Positions 7,398 to 16,193 of a DNA stretch of 26,469 nucleotides are shown here, in pieces. Within the stretch, counting starts at the first letter, position 1, and each line of letters starts with the position of its first letter. A model generated the notes under the pieces. It was not told the DNA's origin and made no database searches. It worked only from the letters and a program-made list of their open reading frames with translations. Source of the DNA: Bacteroidota bacterium (GTDB lineage: Bacteria > Bacteroidota > Bacteroidia > Bacteroidales > Prolixibacteraceae); NCBI GenBank assembly GCA_013203755.1, contig JABMPI010000280.1:1-26469 (forward strand). Direction: 5' to 3'. A program made the position numbers and the translations under genes.

Positions 7398-8279
7398 TCA
7401 ATTGAAATTCACTTCCCCTGGCATTCCAATTTTTAAAGTGCCATCGTTTTTAACTGTAACTTTAACCGCATAAACCAATTTTACGCGCTCTTCTTTTGTT
7501 TGAATAATTTTTGGCGTGAATTCAGCCTCCGACGAAATCCAGGTTACAGTTCCGGAAAGTGTCTGGTTTTCACTCTCTGTTTTATCAATTAATACATCAA
7601 CTGTTTGTCCAAGTTTTACGCTTGGTAGCTGTGCTCCACTCACATAAACTTTTAATTCCAATTCATTTAAATCGGCAATTTTGAAAAGTGGTTTGCCGGG
7701 CGTCGTTAATTCTCCCTGCTCTACATATGTTTCTAAAATTAATCCTGCAATCGGCGATTTTATGCTGCATCTATTTAATTGGTCAACCAACAACTCTTTT
7801 TGTGCGTCTATAACTTCTTGTTCTTTTGCAATTGCAATAAATTGAGTTTTAATGTTTAAAACCTGTTTGTCGATTACGCGAATGTGTCCGTTTATATCGT
7901 CAAGCTGTTTTTGCGTGGCTGCACTGTCTTTCATCATTTTTAAAATTCGTGATTTATTCACCTCAATATTTTTCTTTTGTTCTTCAAACACCTCAATTTG
8001 CGTTTGAATAGATTGTTTGCGAGAACGCACCGCCGCTTTTTGGGCATCGGCTTGCAAAAGTTTTAATTTAATTTGTGTCGTGTCAATTATTGCACTTATG
8101 AAATTAGCTTCAATTTTTTGTCCTTTTTCAATATTTAATTGAAGTATTTTTCCTGCCGACTCTGACGAAACAATTAGCGTTTCAGATTCGAAGTTTCCAA
8201 AAGCATCCGATTTCTCTTCGGTGGGTACGCAACCAAAAACCAGAAGAGCCAGAATTAGAATTAAATAGTTGTATTTCAT
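7398..8279 (-). CDS. HlyD family periplasmic adaptor, lipoprotein (YbhG-like)
   Basis: Membrane-fusion protein that links the inner-membrane pump to the TolC-like channel, 293 residues. It begins with a lipoprotein signal (LALLVFGC, Cys17), so it is probably lipid-anchored in the inner membrane rather than held by a transmembrane helix. After a first barrel/lipoyl half-motif (about 35-65) comes a long charged coiled-coil hairpin (about 70-165, rich in Gln, Lys, Glu), then the second lipoyl half (SIKSPIAGLILETYVEQGE) and a beta-barrel domain to the end. The 169-nt gap upstream, between this gene and the TolC-like gene, is the longest native gap of the operon and could hold a secondary promoter, though I see no good match. 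Confidence 0.92.
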   Translation of the reverse strand: MKYNYLILILALLVFGCVPTEEKSDAFGNFESETLIVSSESAGKILQLNIEKGQKIEANFISAIIDTTQIKLKLLQADAQKAAVRSRKQSIQTQIEVFEEQKKNIEVNKSRILKMMKDSAATQKQLDDINGHIRVIDKQVLNIKTQFIAIAKEQEVIDAQKELLVDQLNRCSIKSPIAGLILETYVEQGELTTPGKPLFKIADLNELELKVYVSGAQLPSVKLGQTVDVLIDKTESENQTLSGTVTWISSEAEFTPKIIQTKEERVKLVYAVKVTVKNDGTLKIGMPGEVNFN

Positions 8280-8448
8280 TTTATTAAAAATTAAATTTTA
8301 GATTATTGGCATTAAGTAATTAGACAGGGAAAAGAAAACAATGTGTTATTTAATTGTTCTCATTTGTGTAAAATTTGCCTTGTCTTAAGTGTATCGTTTT
8401 GCTATAATTTTGTTTTTTGAAACTGAAAATTGTGACTGTCAATTTCTT

Positions 8449-9726
8449 TTATTTCGAAGGTTTTTTAAGTTTTTCTCTCCCATTAATAATTATGTATTTT
8501 TCCTGTGCATTACTCAGTTGTATTTTATGTAATTCGTAGTTTAGTTTGGCAACGGTTTCGTTTTGCATTTCCTGAATATAGTCTGATGCAGTAATGGTTT
8601 CATTTTCTAATTTTGAAGCGGCGCTTTTTGTAATTTCGGTTCGAAGCGAAACCATTTTCTGGTCGTTTTCAAGCATTTTTCCAATTTTTAAAATTTGTTC
8701 TTTTTGCTGAACTAAAAGCATTTGAATGTTTTGAGTAAAAGTCTCTTTTTGAAATTGAATCATTTCCTGTTGATGTTGAATAACTTGTTTTTTGCGGCTT
8801 GTATTTTTCCAATCGAAAGCATTCCACGAAACTCCTAAGCCAACTAAATAATAGGCATCGAAACTGTTGCTGAGCATATTTAATGCAGGTTTGCCGTAAC
8901 CGGCTTGTCCAAATCCAAATAACTTAGGATTTCTTGTTTTATCGAGTAAATATTTATTTGTTTCCAATTGTTCCGATTGGCTATTGAAAAATTGAATTTC
9001 GGGTCGGTTTAAAATTTGAGCGAAACCGGATTGTGACTCTGTGTAAACCAGTTCATCGTTAATTATATCAGTTTTTCCGGTGAGTATGGAAAGCATTTGA
9101 AGCGAGGCATTTTCCCCGGCATTTAATTGAATTTTATTTTGGTCGATATTTAAAATTTCGGCTTGCAAAACAAGACCTGCTGATTTCTCCAGTATTCCAT
9201 TTTTAACTCCAGATTCAACCAATTTTAGTTTTTCGAATAATACTTTTTCCTGTTCAACTAAAACATTCAATTGTTTTTTTACCATCAATACTGTAAAAAA
9301 GCTTTGTGCAACCTGCTGGTTTAACCGATACAATTCTACCTCCAATTCACTTAAATTGCTTTTTAAAATAGCATCTTCAAGTCGGGCATTTGCATCAGAA
9401 ATTCCTCCATCCCAAATGTTTTGGCGGAGTTCAGCGTAAACTTTGTATTGGTCTTTCGATACCTTTGGAACCGACAAGTTTGGGATCGGAATCTCAAGTC
9501 CGGTTACATCCGATTGGTAGGTGGCTTGCCCGTTTAACGTTACTTTTGGTAAATAATTGGTTTTTATATTTTCCTGATTTAAGGAGTTGATATTCGCCCA
9601 AACTTCAGATTGCTTTAGGTTAGGATAATTTTCTTGAGCCCAGGCATAACAACTGTCAAGAGGAATTTTGGTTTGACCAAAAACCGATTGAAAGGGAATA
9701 ATTAGTAATAGAATTAGTCGTCTCAT
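8449..9726 (-). CDS. TolC family outer-membrane efflux protein
   Basis: Outer-membrane channel and periplasmic tunnel of the pump, 425 residues with an N-terminal signal peptide (MRRLILLLIIPFQSVFGQ). The sequence has the internal duplication of the OEP family: two long helical stretches (about 130-215 and 325-410, heptad-rich with many Gln and Leu) separated by beta-strand regions. It is somewhat shorter than E. coli TolC, as is usual for Bacteroidota members. Its ATG overlaps the stop codon of the TetR gene (ATGA, 9723-9726), so the regulator and channel are probably translationally coupled. Confidence 0.93.
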   Translation of the reverse strand: MRRLILLLIIPFQSVFGQTKIPLDSCYAWAQENYPNLKQSEVWANINSLNQENIKTNYLPKVTLNGQATYQSDVTGLEIPIPNLSVPKVSKDQYKVYAELRQNIWDGGISDANARLEDAILKSNLSELEVELYRLNQQVAQSFFTVLMVKKQLNVLVEQEKVLFEKLKLVESGVKNGILEKSAGLVLQAEILNIDQNKIQLNAGENASLQMLSILTGKTDIINDELVYTESQSGFAQILNRPEIQFFNSQSEQLETNKYLLDKTRNPKLFGFGQAGYGKPALNMLSNSFDAYYLVGLGVSWNAFDWKNTSRKKQVIQHQQEMIQFQKETFTQNIQMLLVQQKEQILKIGKMLENDQKMVSLRTEITKSAASKLENETITASDYIQEMQNETVAKLNYELHKIQLSNAQEKYIIINGREKLKKPSK

Positions 9727-10337
9727 TTTATTAAAATTGAATTTAGAACGAAATCTTTAACGGTGGTTTTTCTGTTTACCAGAAATTGTTTGTATGCATT
9801 TTTGTCGTTTTCGAAAAACAGATTTAGCAGTAGTGGTTTCGCTGCAAACGGGAATATGCAAAGTCCGATTGTGTTTATAAGTATTTCTCGTACTTCCATT
9901 TTCCGAAGATTTCCTTTATGCATTTCTTCTTCAAAAATGTCAAGAATTTCTGATGGATTAACTCCTCCCGATTTTAGAGTCATTATCATAAAATCAGGAT
10001 CGCGGTTAATTTCTTTTAAAATAAAAATAGGGAGAAAAGGGTTTTTTAAAAGTAGATCGATGTAGCGTTCAATAAATACCTCAAGCTTTTCTTCAATGGG
10101 GGTATCGGAGAGAAGGAAATCTTTGATACTAGGGAAGGCTCCAGAAAATATCTTTTTAAAAATGGCTTCAAATAGTTTTTGTTTTGTTCTAAAGTAGTAG
10201 TGAAGCAGTGCTTTGTTAATTCCGGCTGTGTCAGCAATCTCTTGCATTCGTGTACCGTCCATTCCTTTTTGAATGAAAACGGATTGAGCTGCATCTAATA
10301 TTCTCTCTTCGGTGTTGTCTTTTTTTATTTTACTCAT
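9723..10337 (-). CDS. TetR/AcrR family regulator of the efflux operon
   Basis: DNA-binding repressor, 204 residues from the ATG at 10337. The frame can be extended to a TTG at 10379, but that would translate the promoter and operator, so the ATG is preferred. The N-terminal helix-turn-helix is typical (MQEIADTAGINKALLHYYF followed by KLFEAIF); the C-terminal helices form the ligand-binding and dimer part. It is the first gene of the operon and probably represses it, including itself, by binding palindromic sites that overlap the promoter at 10346-10441. The arrangement parallels CecR with YbhGFSR in E. coli. The inducer cannot be told from the sequence. Confidence 0.93.
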   Translation of the reverse strand: MSKIKKDNTEERILDAAQSVFIQKGMDGTRMQEIADTAGINKALLHYYFRTKQKLFEAIFKKIFSGAFPSIKDFLLSDTPIEEKLEVFIERYIDLLLKNPFLPIFILKEINRDPDFMIMTLKSGGVNPSEILDIFEEEMHKGNLRKMEVREILINTIGLCIFPFAAKPLLLNLFFENDKNAYKQFLVNRKTTVKDFVLNSILIK

Positions 10338-10345
10338 TTGTCTAA

Positions 10346-10358
10346 TTGGTTTAACCAA
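10346..10358. promoter_or_regulatory. Palindromic TetR half-site pair in the leader
   Basis: TTGGTTTAACCAA is a 13-nt palindrome with an odd centre base, located 9 nt upstream of the TetR ATG. It contains the same TTTAACC half-site as the two 18-nt operators upstream. It could be a third, weaker binding site in the transcribed leader. Confidence 0.4.
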
Positions 10359-10362
10359 AAAA

Positions 10363-10380
10363 TTTAACCGGATGGTCAAA
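10363..10380. promoter_or_regulatory. Candidate TetR operator O1
   Basis: TTTAACCGGATGGTCAAA is an inverted repeat (TTTAACC / GGTCAAA, one mismatch, 4-nt spacer). It overlaps the -7 box and probable start of transcription of the efflux operon, an ideal position for repression. It differs from O2 at two positions only. Confidence 0.65.
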
Positions 10381-10408
10381 AATATGCTATTTTTTAATTA
10401 TTTCCAAA
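10377..10408 (-). promoter_or_regulatory. Bacteroidota-type promoter of the efflux operon
   Basis: On the minus strand TTTG (10405-10408) is followed after 20 nt by TATTTTTG (10377-10384), an exact match to TTTG / TAnnTTTG with normal spacing. It lies between the two 18-nt operators, with the -7 box overlapping O1. Transcription would start about 30-35 nt before the TetR ATG at 10337. Confidence 0.7.
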
Positions 10409-10423
10409 GGATTGGCTAAAAAG

Positions 10424-10441
10424 TTTAACCAGATGGTTAAA
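10424..10441. promoter_or_regulatory. Candidate TetR operator O2
   Basis: TTTAACCAGATGGTTAAA is a perfect inverted repeat (TTTAACC / GGTTAAA) with a 4-nt spacer. It lies 61 bp centre to centre from O1 and just upstream of the -33 box. It is also close to the region where the divergent DUF1080 gene would have its promoter, so it could affect that gene too (inference). Confidence 0.65.
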
Positions 10442-10516
10442 ATGGGATATTGAGTTTTTATTTTATCTTTACTTTTCATAAAAACTAAAACCAATTAATA
10501 ACTTAAAAAAAATAGA

Positions 10517-11338
10517 ATGCGCATTTTAAATTTTACTTCAAAAGTTTTTATTATAGCTCTGGTAGTGATGGTTTCAGCATGTAATTCGAAACCTAAAACC
10601 CAGAAATCAACCGAAAAATCAGCAGGTGAAAATTGGATTCAGTTGTTTAATGGAAAAGATTTAAACGACTGGGAAATTAAATTCAGGCATCATGAATTGG
10701 GTGATAATTACAATAATACTTTTAGAGTGGAGGATGGACTTCTTCGTGTTAGCTACGAAAACTGGGATGAGTTTGGAGAAGTGTTTGGACACATTTTTTA
10801 TAAAGGAGAATTTTCTCATTACAGGCTTCACGTTGAATATCGTTTTGTTGGCGACCAGGTAAAAGGTGGACCGGGCTGGGCTTTCCGTAATAACGGGTTA
10901 ATGTTGCATGGGCAAAGCGCGGCATCAATGGAATTAGATCAGGATTTTCCTGTATCTGTTGAGGTTCAACTTCTTGGTGGGTTAAAAGGAAAAGATGAAC
11001 GTTCAACATTGAATTTGTGTACCCCGGGAACAAATGTTGAGATGAATGGAAAATTGATTGAACAACATTGTATAAATTCAAAATCGGAAACACAAAGGGA
11101 TGATAAATGGGTAAGCGTAGAAGTTGAAGTTCTTGGTGGTGAAGTAATTCGCCATTTTGTGGAAGGTGTTGAGGTAATGAGTTATGAAAAACCACAACTT
11201 GACCCACGCGACAAAAATTACGATAAATTATTACCTGCCGACGGTAATAAAATTATAACTAAAGGAACTATTTCGTTGCAAGCTGAAAGTCATGGTACTG
11301 ACTTCAGGAAAATTGAATTGTTGGTATTGGAAGAGTAA
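10517..11338 (+). CDS. DUF1080 (3-keto-disaccharide hydrolase-like) lipoprotein
   Basis: Envelope lipoprotein of 273 residues with signal and lipobox (VVMVSAC, Cys22). From about residue 42 to the end it matches the DUF1080 jelly-roll fold: WIQLFNGKDLNDWEIKF at the start, the GELLxV-like strand DGLLRVSYENWDEFG, then YRFVGDQVKGGPGWAFRN and a C-terminal ISLQAESHGTDFRKIEL. Some members hydrolyse 3-keto-glycosides; others only bind carbohydrate, and substrate cannot be inferred. It is transcribed divergently from the efflux operon with 179 nt between the starts, and has its own terminator, so it is probably a single-gene unit. Confidence 0.92.
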   Translation: MRILNFTSKVFIIALVVMVSACNSKPKTQKSTEKSAGENWIQLFNGKDLNDWEIKFRHHELGDNYNNTFRVEDGLLRVSYENWDEFGEVFGHIFYKGEFSHYRLHVEYRFVGDQVKGGPGWAFRNNGLMLHGQSAASMELDQDFPVSVEVQLLGGLKGKDERSTLNLCTPGTNVEMNGKLIEQHCINSKSETQRDDKWVSVEVEVLGGEVIRHFVEGVEVMSYEKPQLDPRDKNYDKLLPADGNKIITKGTISLQAESHGTDFRKIELLVLEE

Positions 11339-11362
11339 TCTGAAATAAAAAATATATTGAAA

Positions 11363-11395
11363 AGCCAGTTTTTAATAAGGGAGCTGGTTTTTTTG
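11363..11395 (+). terminator. Rho-independent terminator after the DUF1080 gene
   Basis: CCAG (11365-11368) pairs with CTGG (11384-11387); U-G and U-A pairs can extend the stem inward. A run of seven T (11388-11394) follows. It lies about 25 nt after the stop codon. Confidence 0.65.
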
Positions 11396-11415
11396 TTTTA
11401 ATATTTATTTCACCT

Positions 11416-11443
11416 TTTGAAGTAAAAAAGAATCCTATTTTTG
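11416..11443 (+). promoter_or_regulatory. Probable promoter of the CotH-family gene
   Basis: TATTTTTG (11436-11443) matches TAnnTTTG exactly. TTTG occurs at 11416-11419, but the 16-nt gap is shorter than the usual 19-21. The -7 box is 65 nt before the ATG at 11509. Confidence 0.45.
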
Positions 11444-11508
11444 TGTTTCAATCGAAATAGATAGTTGGATTCCATTATTTTTTTGATGTAATTAATTAAA
11501 CTGCTTTT

Positions 11509-14500
11509 ATGTGTTGCACTTCTCTTATAAAAGTTTATTTGAAATTCCCCATCCTTTTTATACTATTCATTTTTCTGATTGTATCTAAAAACACAAATGG
11601 AAATAATTCTGGTTTAATTGGTGAAATTGAAGTTTTGAATCCACAAGATTTATTTTTACTCCAAGTAGATTTTAGCAAATCGGTGTCTCAATTGCAGGCT
11701 GGTTTTCAAGGTTATTTAGCTGAACACGAAAATAACAATTCGTTTACACCACAAATTTTTGACGTGGCCGGAACTGCAATTACAATTGATGCTGAATGGC
11801 CGGAAGGAACAAAAAAAGAAGCAAAACAAATGATTGACCGTGGTGAAAATTCGGGGAATGATTTTTCTAATTTACTACGCGATTGGATAGGAAATGATGG
11901 ACGATCTGCAAAAGTCCCCATGAAATTAACAATTAGTGGTTTGCCTGCAGGATTGTATGAATGGAAGTCGTTTCATCACGATAATAGTGATCAAACAGGA
12001 ATATTTAAAGTTGTAATTGAAGATGCTCTAGGTAGTACTATTAATAACGGAATTGATATTTCAAATGGAAGTTTGCCATTGGAAAGTGTAACAATTTTTG
12101 AAACTTTACTAAAGTCGGATGGGTCAGATATTGTTCTTTCTTTTGAAATGGAAACTTACCCCGGAAACAGTACCTCTTTTTTTGTGATGAACGGATTTAC
12201 ATTGAATGCGATGAATACTACGGTGGTTCCGGATTCGGTAAATTTGATTAGTCCAATGAACCAGTTAAATTATCTTCCTTTAAATCCTGAGCTTAAATGG
12301 TCCAGTAGTTATTATGCAGATTCATACAATCTAAACTTAAGTACTGAAAATCCTCCGGGCTTTTTTGCGGTTGCAGAAAGTCCTGGTTTTGTAGCTTCTT
12401 CGCTGGAAGAAAATACAACCTACTATTGGAGTGTTGATGCAGTTAATAGCAATGGCGTCGCACAAAGTAATGTATATAGTTTTACAACGGGTAAGGAGAA
12501 TAGTGGTGAGTTTAACGGCGAAGTTGAGGTTGTTTTTAGTCACGATCGAAAATTTTACGATGATCCATTTGAACTTTCAATAAGCTCTAATAATTCTGCG
12601 GCTAATATAATTTATACGGTCGATTGCTCTAATCCGTCGGAGGGAAATGGAATAATTTATAAAGGAGCGGTGCTAATTAATTCGACCACTGTTGTTAAAG
12701 CAGTTGCAATTTTGGCGTCTGGAAATTCAATAATTATTACCAACAGCTATTTATTTCCTTCAAAGTCTGCCAAACAGGGGGCACAACCAGATGGATTTCC
12801 TGAAACCTGGGGCGGATATTCAGTTATTAATGCAGATTATGAAATGGATTCTGATGTTGTTAATCATCCAGAATATTCTACAGATATTATTGATGCCTTT
12901 AAATCCTTACCATCACTTTCTCTTTCAATGGAAACAGATGAGTGGTTTAATCATGAAACCGGACTTTATGTTGGATACCCAAACACAAACGAAACAAGAG
13001 AAAAACCAGTAACTGCCGAATTTATTTTTAATACGAGCGAAGAAAATTTTGCTATTGAATGTGGTGTTCAAAATCAAGGAGGAACCAGTATTGTAAAATG
13101 GAAAATCCCTAAACAATCAATGCGTTTGTTGTTTAAAGAGGAATACGGTCCAACCAGATTGAAACGTAAACTGTTCCCAGATTCTGAGATTGAATCGATT
13201 AATACTTTGGTTGTTGATGGCCTTTTGTATTCATGGCTCCATCCCTGGGACGAAAAACAACACACTACAGCGCTCTATTTTAGAGACCAGCTGGCATCGG
13301 ATATGCAAAACGAAATGGGAGGGCTTAGCTTTCATGGGAGGTATATTCATCTCTATTTAAATGGGTTGTATTGGGGAGTATATGATTTGCACGAAAGACC
13401 GGACGATGCTTTTCTATCTGAATATTTAGATGCACCACGAGAAGATTTTGATATAGTAAAACACAATCCTAATAACATTGTTTCGGGATCGAATGACGAC
13501 TATTTAAAACTGCTTGATCGCTCTCGGGCAGGATCTGCTACAAACCAGAATGTTGAGGATATAAAGGAGTATTTGGATATTCCGGCATTTATCGATTATA
13601 TGATCTTAAACTTTTATTTAGGGAATTTTGATTGGGCACATCAGAATTGGTATGCGGCCAGAAATAGAACGACACAATCAGGGTTTTGCTTTTATACCTG
13701 GGACGCAGAACATGTAATGCGTTATTCGGATGTTAATTATAATAATACTCTGAAAAATAATGAGGGTGGACCAACAGAAATACATACTTTTTTAAAGGAA
13801 AATGAGGAGTATCGAATACAATTTGCAGATGCAGTTTATAAACATCTTTTTAATGACGGTGCTTTAACTCCTGATAATTTTGAAAAGAGTTTTAGTTTTA
13901 GAGCGAATGAAATTGAAAAAGCAATTGTTTTAGAATCCGCGCGCTGGGGTGATTATCGCAAGGAAGATACACAGGTTACTTATACAAAGAATGAATATTG
14001 GGTTCCGGAAGTAAATAAAGTTTTGGAAGAGTACATTCCCAAACGGAGAGATATTGTTATTGAGCAACTTAGAGATATTAAAAACAATCTTTTTCCAAAA
14101 AATATGCCGCCAATAATTGAAGAGAAGGAGAAGAATGCTGAGGAAAAGGATATTAAATTAACAAACTCAAATAATGCTTCCGGTTTTATCTATTTTACTT
14201 TAGATGGAACCGACCCAAGGACAATTGGTGGAGGTATAAATGGAACTAAATATGCAGGTGATATAACAATTGGAAGTAGTACTATTTTGAAAGCAAGATT
14301 TTATTCTTCAGAGGATCAGTCCTGGAGTGCTTTGGCAGAGGAAATATATTTATTTGAAGATGTTTTTGGCGAAAACTTGGTGATTAATGAAATAATGTAC
14401 CATCCTGAGAATGATTATCCTGAATTTATTGAGATAATGAATTTTGGAGATAGCCCGGTAAATTTGAACGGTTTTACACTTTCAGGAGGAATTAATTACC

Positions 14501-15096
14501 TTTTTCAAACCAGTGAAAGTATTCAGCCCGGAGCGGGGTTTGTTTTGTCAAACGATTCAGCCCTATTTGAAAATACATATGATTTTAATGCGTTTGGACA
14601 ATACGAAAAGCAATTAAGTAACAGCGGAGAATCAATCTTTCTTAGAAACGGATTTAATCAATTGGTAGATTCGGTTGCTTATACAGATACAATTCCATGG
14701 CCCGAAAATGCCGACGGAGAAGGTTATTCTTTGGAGTTAATTGAAGCCCATTTAGACAATGCACTTTGGTCGAGTTGGAAAGCTTCTGAAAAAATATACG
14801 GTTCGCCATATAATGCTGAAACGAAATTAGGTTTGGATGTTGAGATGTATCCAAATCCCTTCTCCAATATAATTACGGTTATTTTGGATAATCCGGGTTT
14901 AGCAAACGAAGAGTTTAATATTGAGGTTTATAATCAAACTGGAAGTAAGGTTCGAAGTATAACATCAACCAGCTATAATTCAAGAATAGAAATAAGTTTG
15001 GGAGACGTTTTGCCCGGAATGTATTTAATTCGGGTAAATGCCAAAGATAATACTCAATTTAAAGGCGTAGTTTTAAAAGCGATTAAGGTGAAGTAG
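11509..15096 (+). CDS. CotH kinase family protein with lamin-tail domain and T9SS sorting signal
   Basis: Secreted or surface-attached multidomain protein of 1195 residues. In order: signal peptide (1-31); an unassigned domain (about 40-235); a fibronectin III-like module (about 243-330, ending YYWSVDAVNSNG); a chitobiase C-terminal-like module (about 342-415); a CotH kinase-like domain (about 467-850), with WDAEH at 731-735 giving a likely metal-binding Asp732; a second chitobiase-like module (about 882-950, TLDGTDP); a lamin-tail domain (about 955-1100, NLVINEIMYHPENDYPEFIE); and a type A T9SS sorting domain (1109 to the end, YPNPFSN ... GMYLIRV). CotH proteins of spores phosphorylate coat proteins; whether this exported relative is an active kinase is unknown. 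Its last 14 nt overlap the end of the convergent EamA gene. Confidence 0.93.
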   Translation: MCCTSLIKVYLKFPILFILFIFLIVSKNTNGNNSGLIGEIEVLNPQDLFLLQVDFSKSVSQLQAGFQGYLAEHENNNSFTPQIFDVAGTAITIDAEWPEGTKKEAKQMIDRGENSGNDFSNLLRDWIGNDGRSAKVPMKLTISGLPAGLYEWKSFHHDNSDQTGIFKVVIEDALGSTINNGIDISNGSLPLESVTIFETLLKSDGSDIVLSFEMETYPGNSTSFFVMNGFTLNAMNTTVVPDSVNLISPMNQLNYLPLNPELKWSSSYYADSYNLNLSTENPPGFFAVAESPGFVASSLEENTTYYWSVDAVNSNGVAQSNVYSFTTGKENSGEFNGEVEVVFSHDRKFYDDPFELSISSNNSAANIIYTVDCSNPSEGNGIIYKGAVLINSTTVVKAVAILASGNSIIITNSYLFPSKSAKQGAQPDGFPETWGGYSVINADYEMDSDVVNHPEYSTDIIDAFKSLPSLSLSMETDEWFNHETGLYVGYPNTNETREKPVTAEFIFNTSEENFAIECGVQNQGGTSIVKWKIPKQSMRLLFKEEYGPTRLKRKLFPDSEIESINTLVVDGLLYSWLHPWDEKQHTTALYFRDQLASDMQNEMGGLSFHGRYIHLYLNGLYWGVYDLHERPDDAFLSEYLDAPREDFDIVKHNPNNIVSGSNDDYLKLLDRSRAGSATNQNVEDIKEYLDIPAFIDYMILNFYLGNFDWAHQNWYAARNRTTQSGFCFYTWDAEHVMRYSDVNYNNTLKNNEGGPTEIHTFLKENEEYRIQFADAVYKHLFNDGALTPDNFEKSFSFRANEIEKAIVLESARWGDYRKEDTQVTYTKNEYWVPEVNKVLEEYIPKRRDIVIEQLRDIKNNLFPKNMPPIIEEKEKNAEEKDIKLTNSNNASGFIYFTLDGTDPRTIGGGINGTKYAGDITIGSSTILKARFYSSEDQSWSALAEEIYLFEDVFGENLVINEIMYHPENDYPEFIEIMNFGDSPVNLNGFTLSGGINYLFQTSESIQPGAGFVLSNDSALFENTYDFNAFGQYEKQLSNSGESIFLRNGFNQLVDSVAYTDTIPWPENADGEGYSLELIEAHLDNALWSSWKASEKIYGSPYNAETKLGLDVEMYPNPFSNIITVILDNPGLANEEFNIEVYNQTGSKVRSITSTSYNSRIEISLGDVLPGMYLIRVNAKDNTQFKGVVLKAIKVK

Positions 15097-16006
15097 ATGA
15101 TTTGATTTTTTGCTTGCGGTTAGCATAATTCAAAGCTACCAACGACGTTGCAATAAACGCCATTCCAACCATTGAAATAAAGTCAGGCTTTTCGTCGGTT
15201 AAAATAATCCAGCTTAGTCCGGCGCCGGAAACCGGAATTAAAAATTTCCAAACATTTAATAAAGATACTTTTATGCCCGGGCGTTTTAATATCGTATTCC
15301 AAATGGTAAAAGCAGCAGCCGACAAAAAGCTAAGCCAAGCCAATGTATAATAATAAGTTGCTGGGAATGGTCCCAAATTGATTCCTTCAATTGGAATTGA
15401 AATAAGAAATAGTAATAATCCGCCCAGCATTAACGAGGTTGAACTTAATACAGCCGGAGAAATGTTTGTAGATTTTTTTACAATTAACACATTTGAGTAG
15501 CCTGAAACAATATTATTAATAAGAAGTAATCCGATTCCAAGAAACTCCAATTCATTTTTTATTTCCACTTTAGTTCTGCCAAGTGTAATAATGGCAATTC
15601 CCGCTACGCCAATTAAAATACTACCTGTTTTTAGCGGAGTCATTTTATCGTTATGAAATGAAAAATGGGCTACGAGTGCTATAAATAATGGAGAAGAACC
15701 TACAATCATTGCTGCAAGCGCACTGGGGACGAGGTTAATTCCACTGTAGAAAAGTGCATACTGTGTAAAAATTTGAATCAAGCCAAGAAATGAAATAAAT
15801 TTCCAATTGGTTTTGAGTTCAGCTAAAAATTTATTGGGTTTCCCGAAAATGATAAAGATAAGCACGCCAGAGATAAAAAATCGTATGCCGGCAAACTGAA
15901 ATGGCGATTGATATTCCAATCCTATTTTTACTCCAACAAATGCTGTTGACCACAACCAACAGGCTAGAATTGCTAAAAATGTAGTGCTTTTTAAACTATT
16001 TTTCAT
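15083..16006 (-). CDS. EamA/DMT superfamily transporter
   Basis: Integral membrane protein of 307 residues with ten predicted helices arranged as two EamA repeats (about 8-140 and 150-295). The first repeat opens with FLAILACWLWSTAFVGVKIGLE, cut here as WLWSTAFVGVKIG, the classic DMT signature. Members export amino acids, metabolites or drugs; the substrate cannot be assigned. It is monocistronic: divergent from the MaoC gene and convergent with the CotH-family gene, with a 14-nt 3' overlap in which the two stop codons lie in each other's reading region. Confidence 0.93.
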   Translation of the reverse strand: MKNSLKSTTFLAILACWLWSTAFVGVKIGLEYQSPFQFAGIRFFISGVLIFIIFGKPNKFLAELKTNWKFISFLGLIQIFTQYALFYSGINLVPSALAAMIVGSSPLFIALVAHFSFHNDKMTPLKTGSILIGVAGIAIITLGRTKVEIKNELEFLGIGLLLINNIVSGYSNVLIVKKSTNISPAVLSSTSLMLGGLLLFLISIPIEGINLGPFPATYYYTLAWLSFLSAAAFTIWNTILKRPGIKVSLLNVWKFLIPVSGAGLSWIILTDEKPDFISMVGMAFIATSLVALNYANRKQKIKSSTSP

Positions 16007-16023
16007 CTATTCTGGAAAGAGCG

Positions 16024-16031
16024 CAAAGATG
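16024..16031 (-). promoter_or_regulatory. Possible -7 box for the EamA gene
   Basis: On the minus strand CATCTTTG matches TAnnTTTG at 7 of 8 positions and is followed by GC, as is common in Bacteroidota. It lies 18 nt before the ATG. No TTTG is found at -33. Confidence 0.4.
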
Positions 16032-16193
16032 ATAAAATATAACGAATTAACGGTTAGAATTTAAATTTAGAACGTTGTGTCTTAAAATTCAGTTGTACTA
16101 GGTTAAACCCCTATAATTTTTAACGAATGTTGAAGATGAATTACAATATTTCGGAATTAAACAACTTATTTTGCATCCATAAAAATTGAATTT

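Noticed and set aside
10338..10379. TTG start for the TetR gene at 10379
   Set aside because: It would place the operator and -7 box inside the coding region; ATG at 10337 fits the family's N-terminus.
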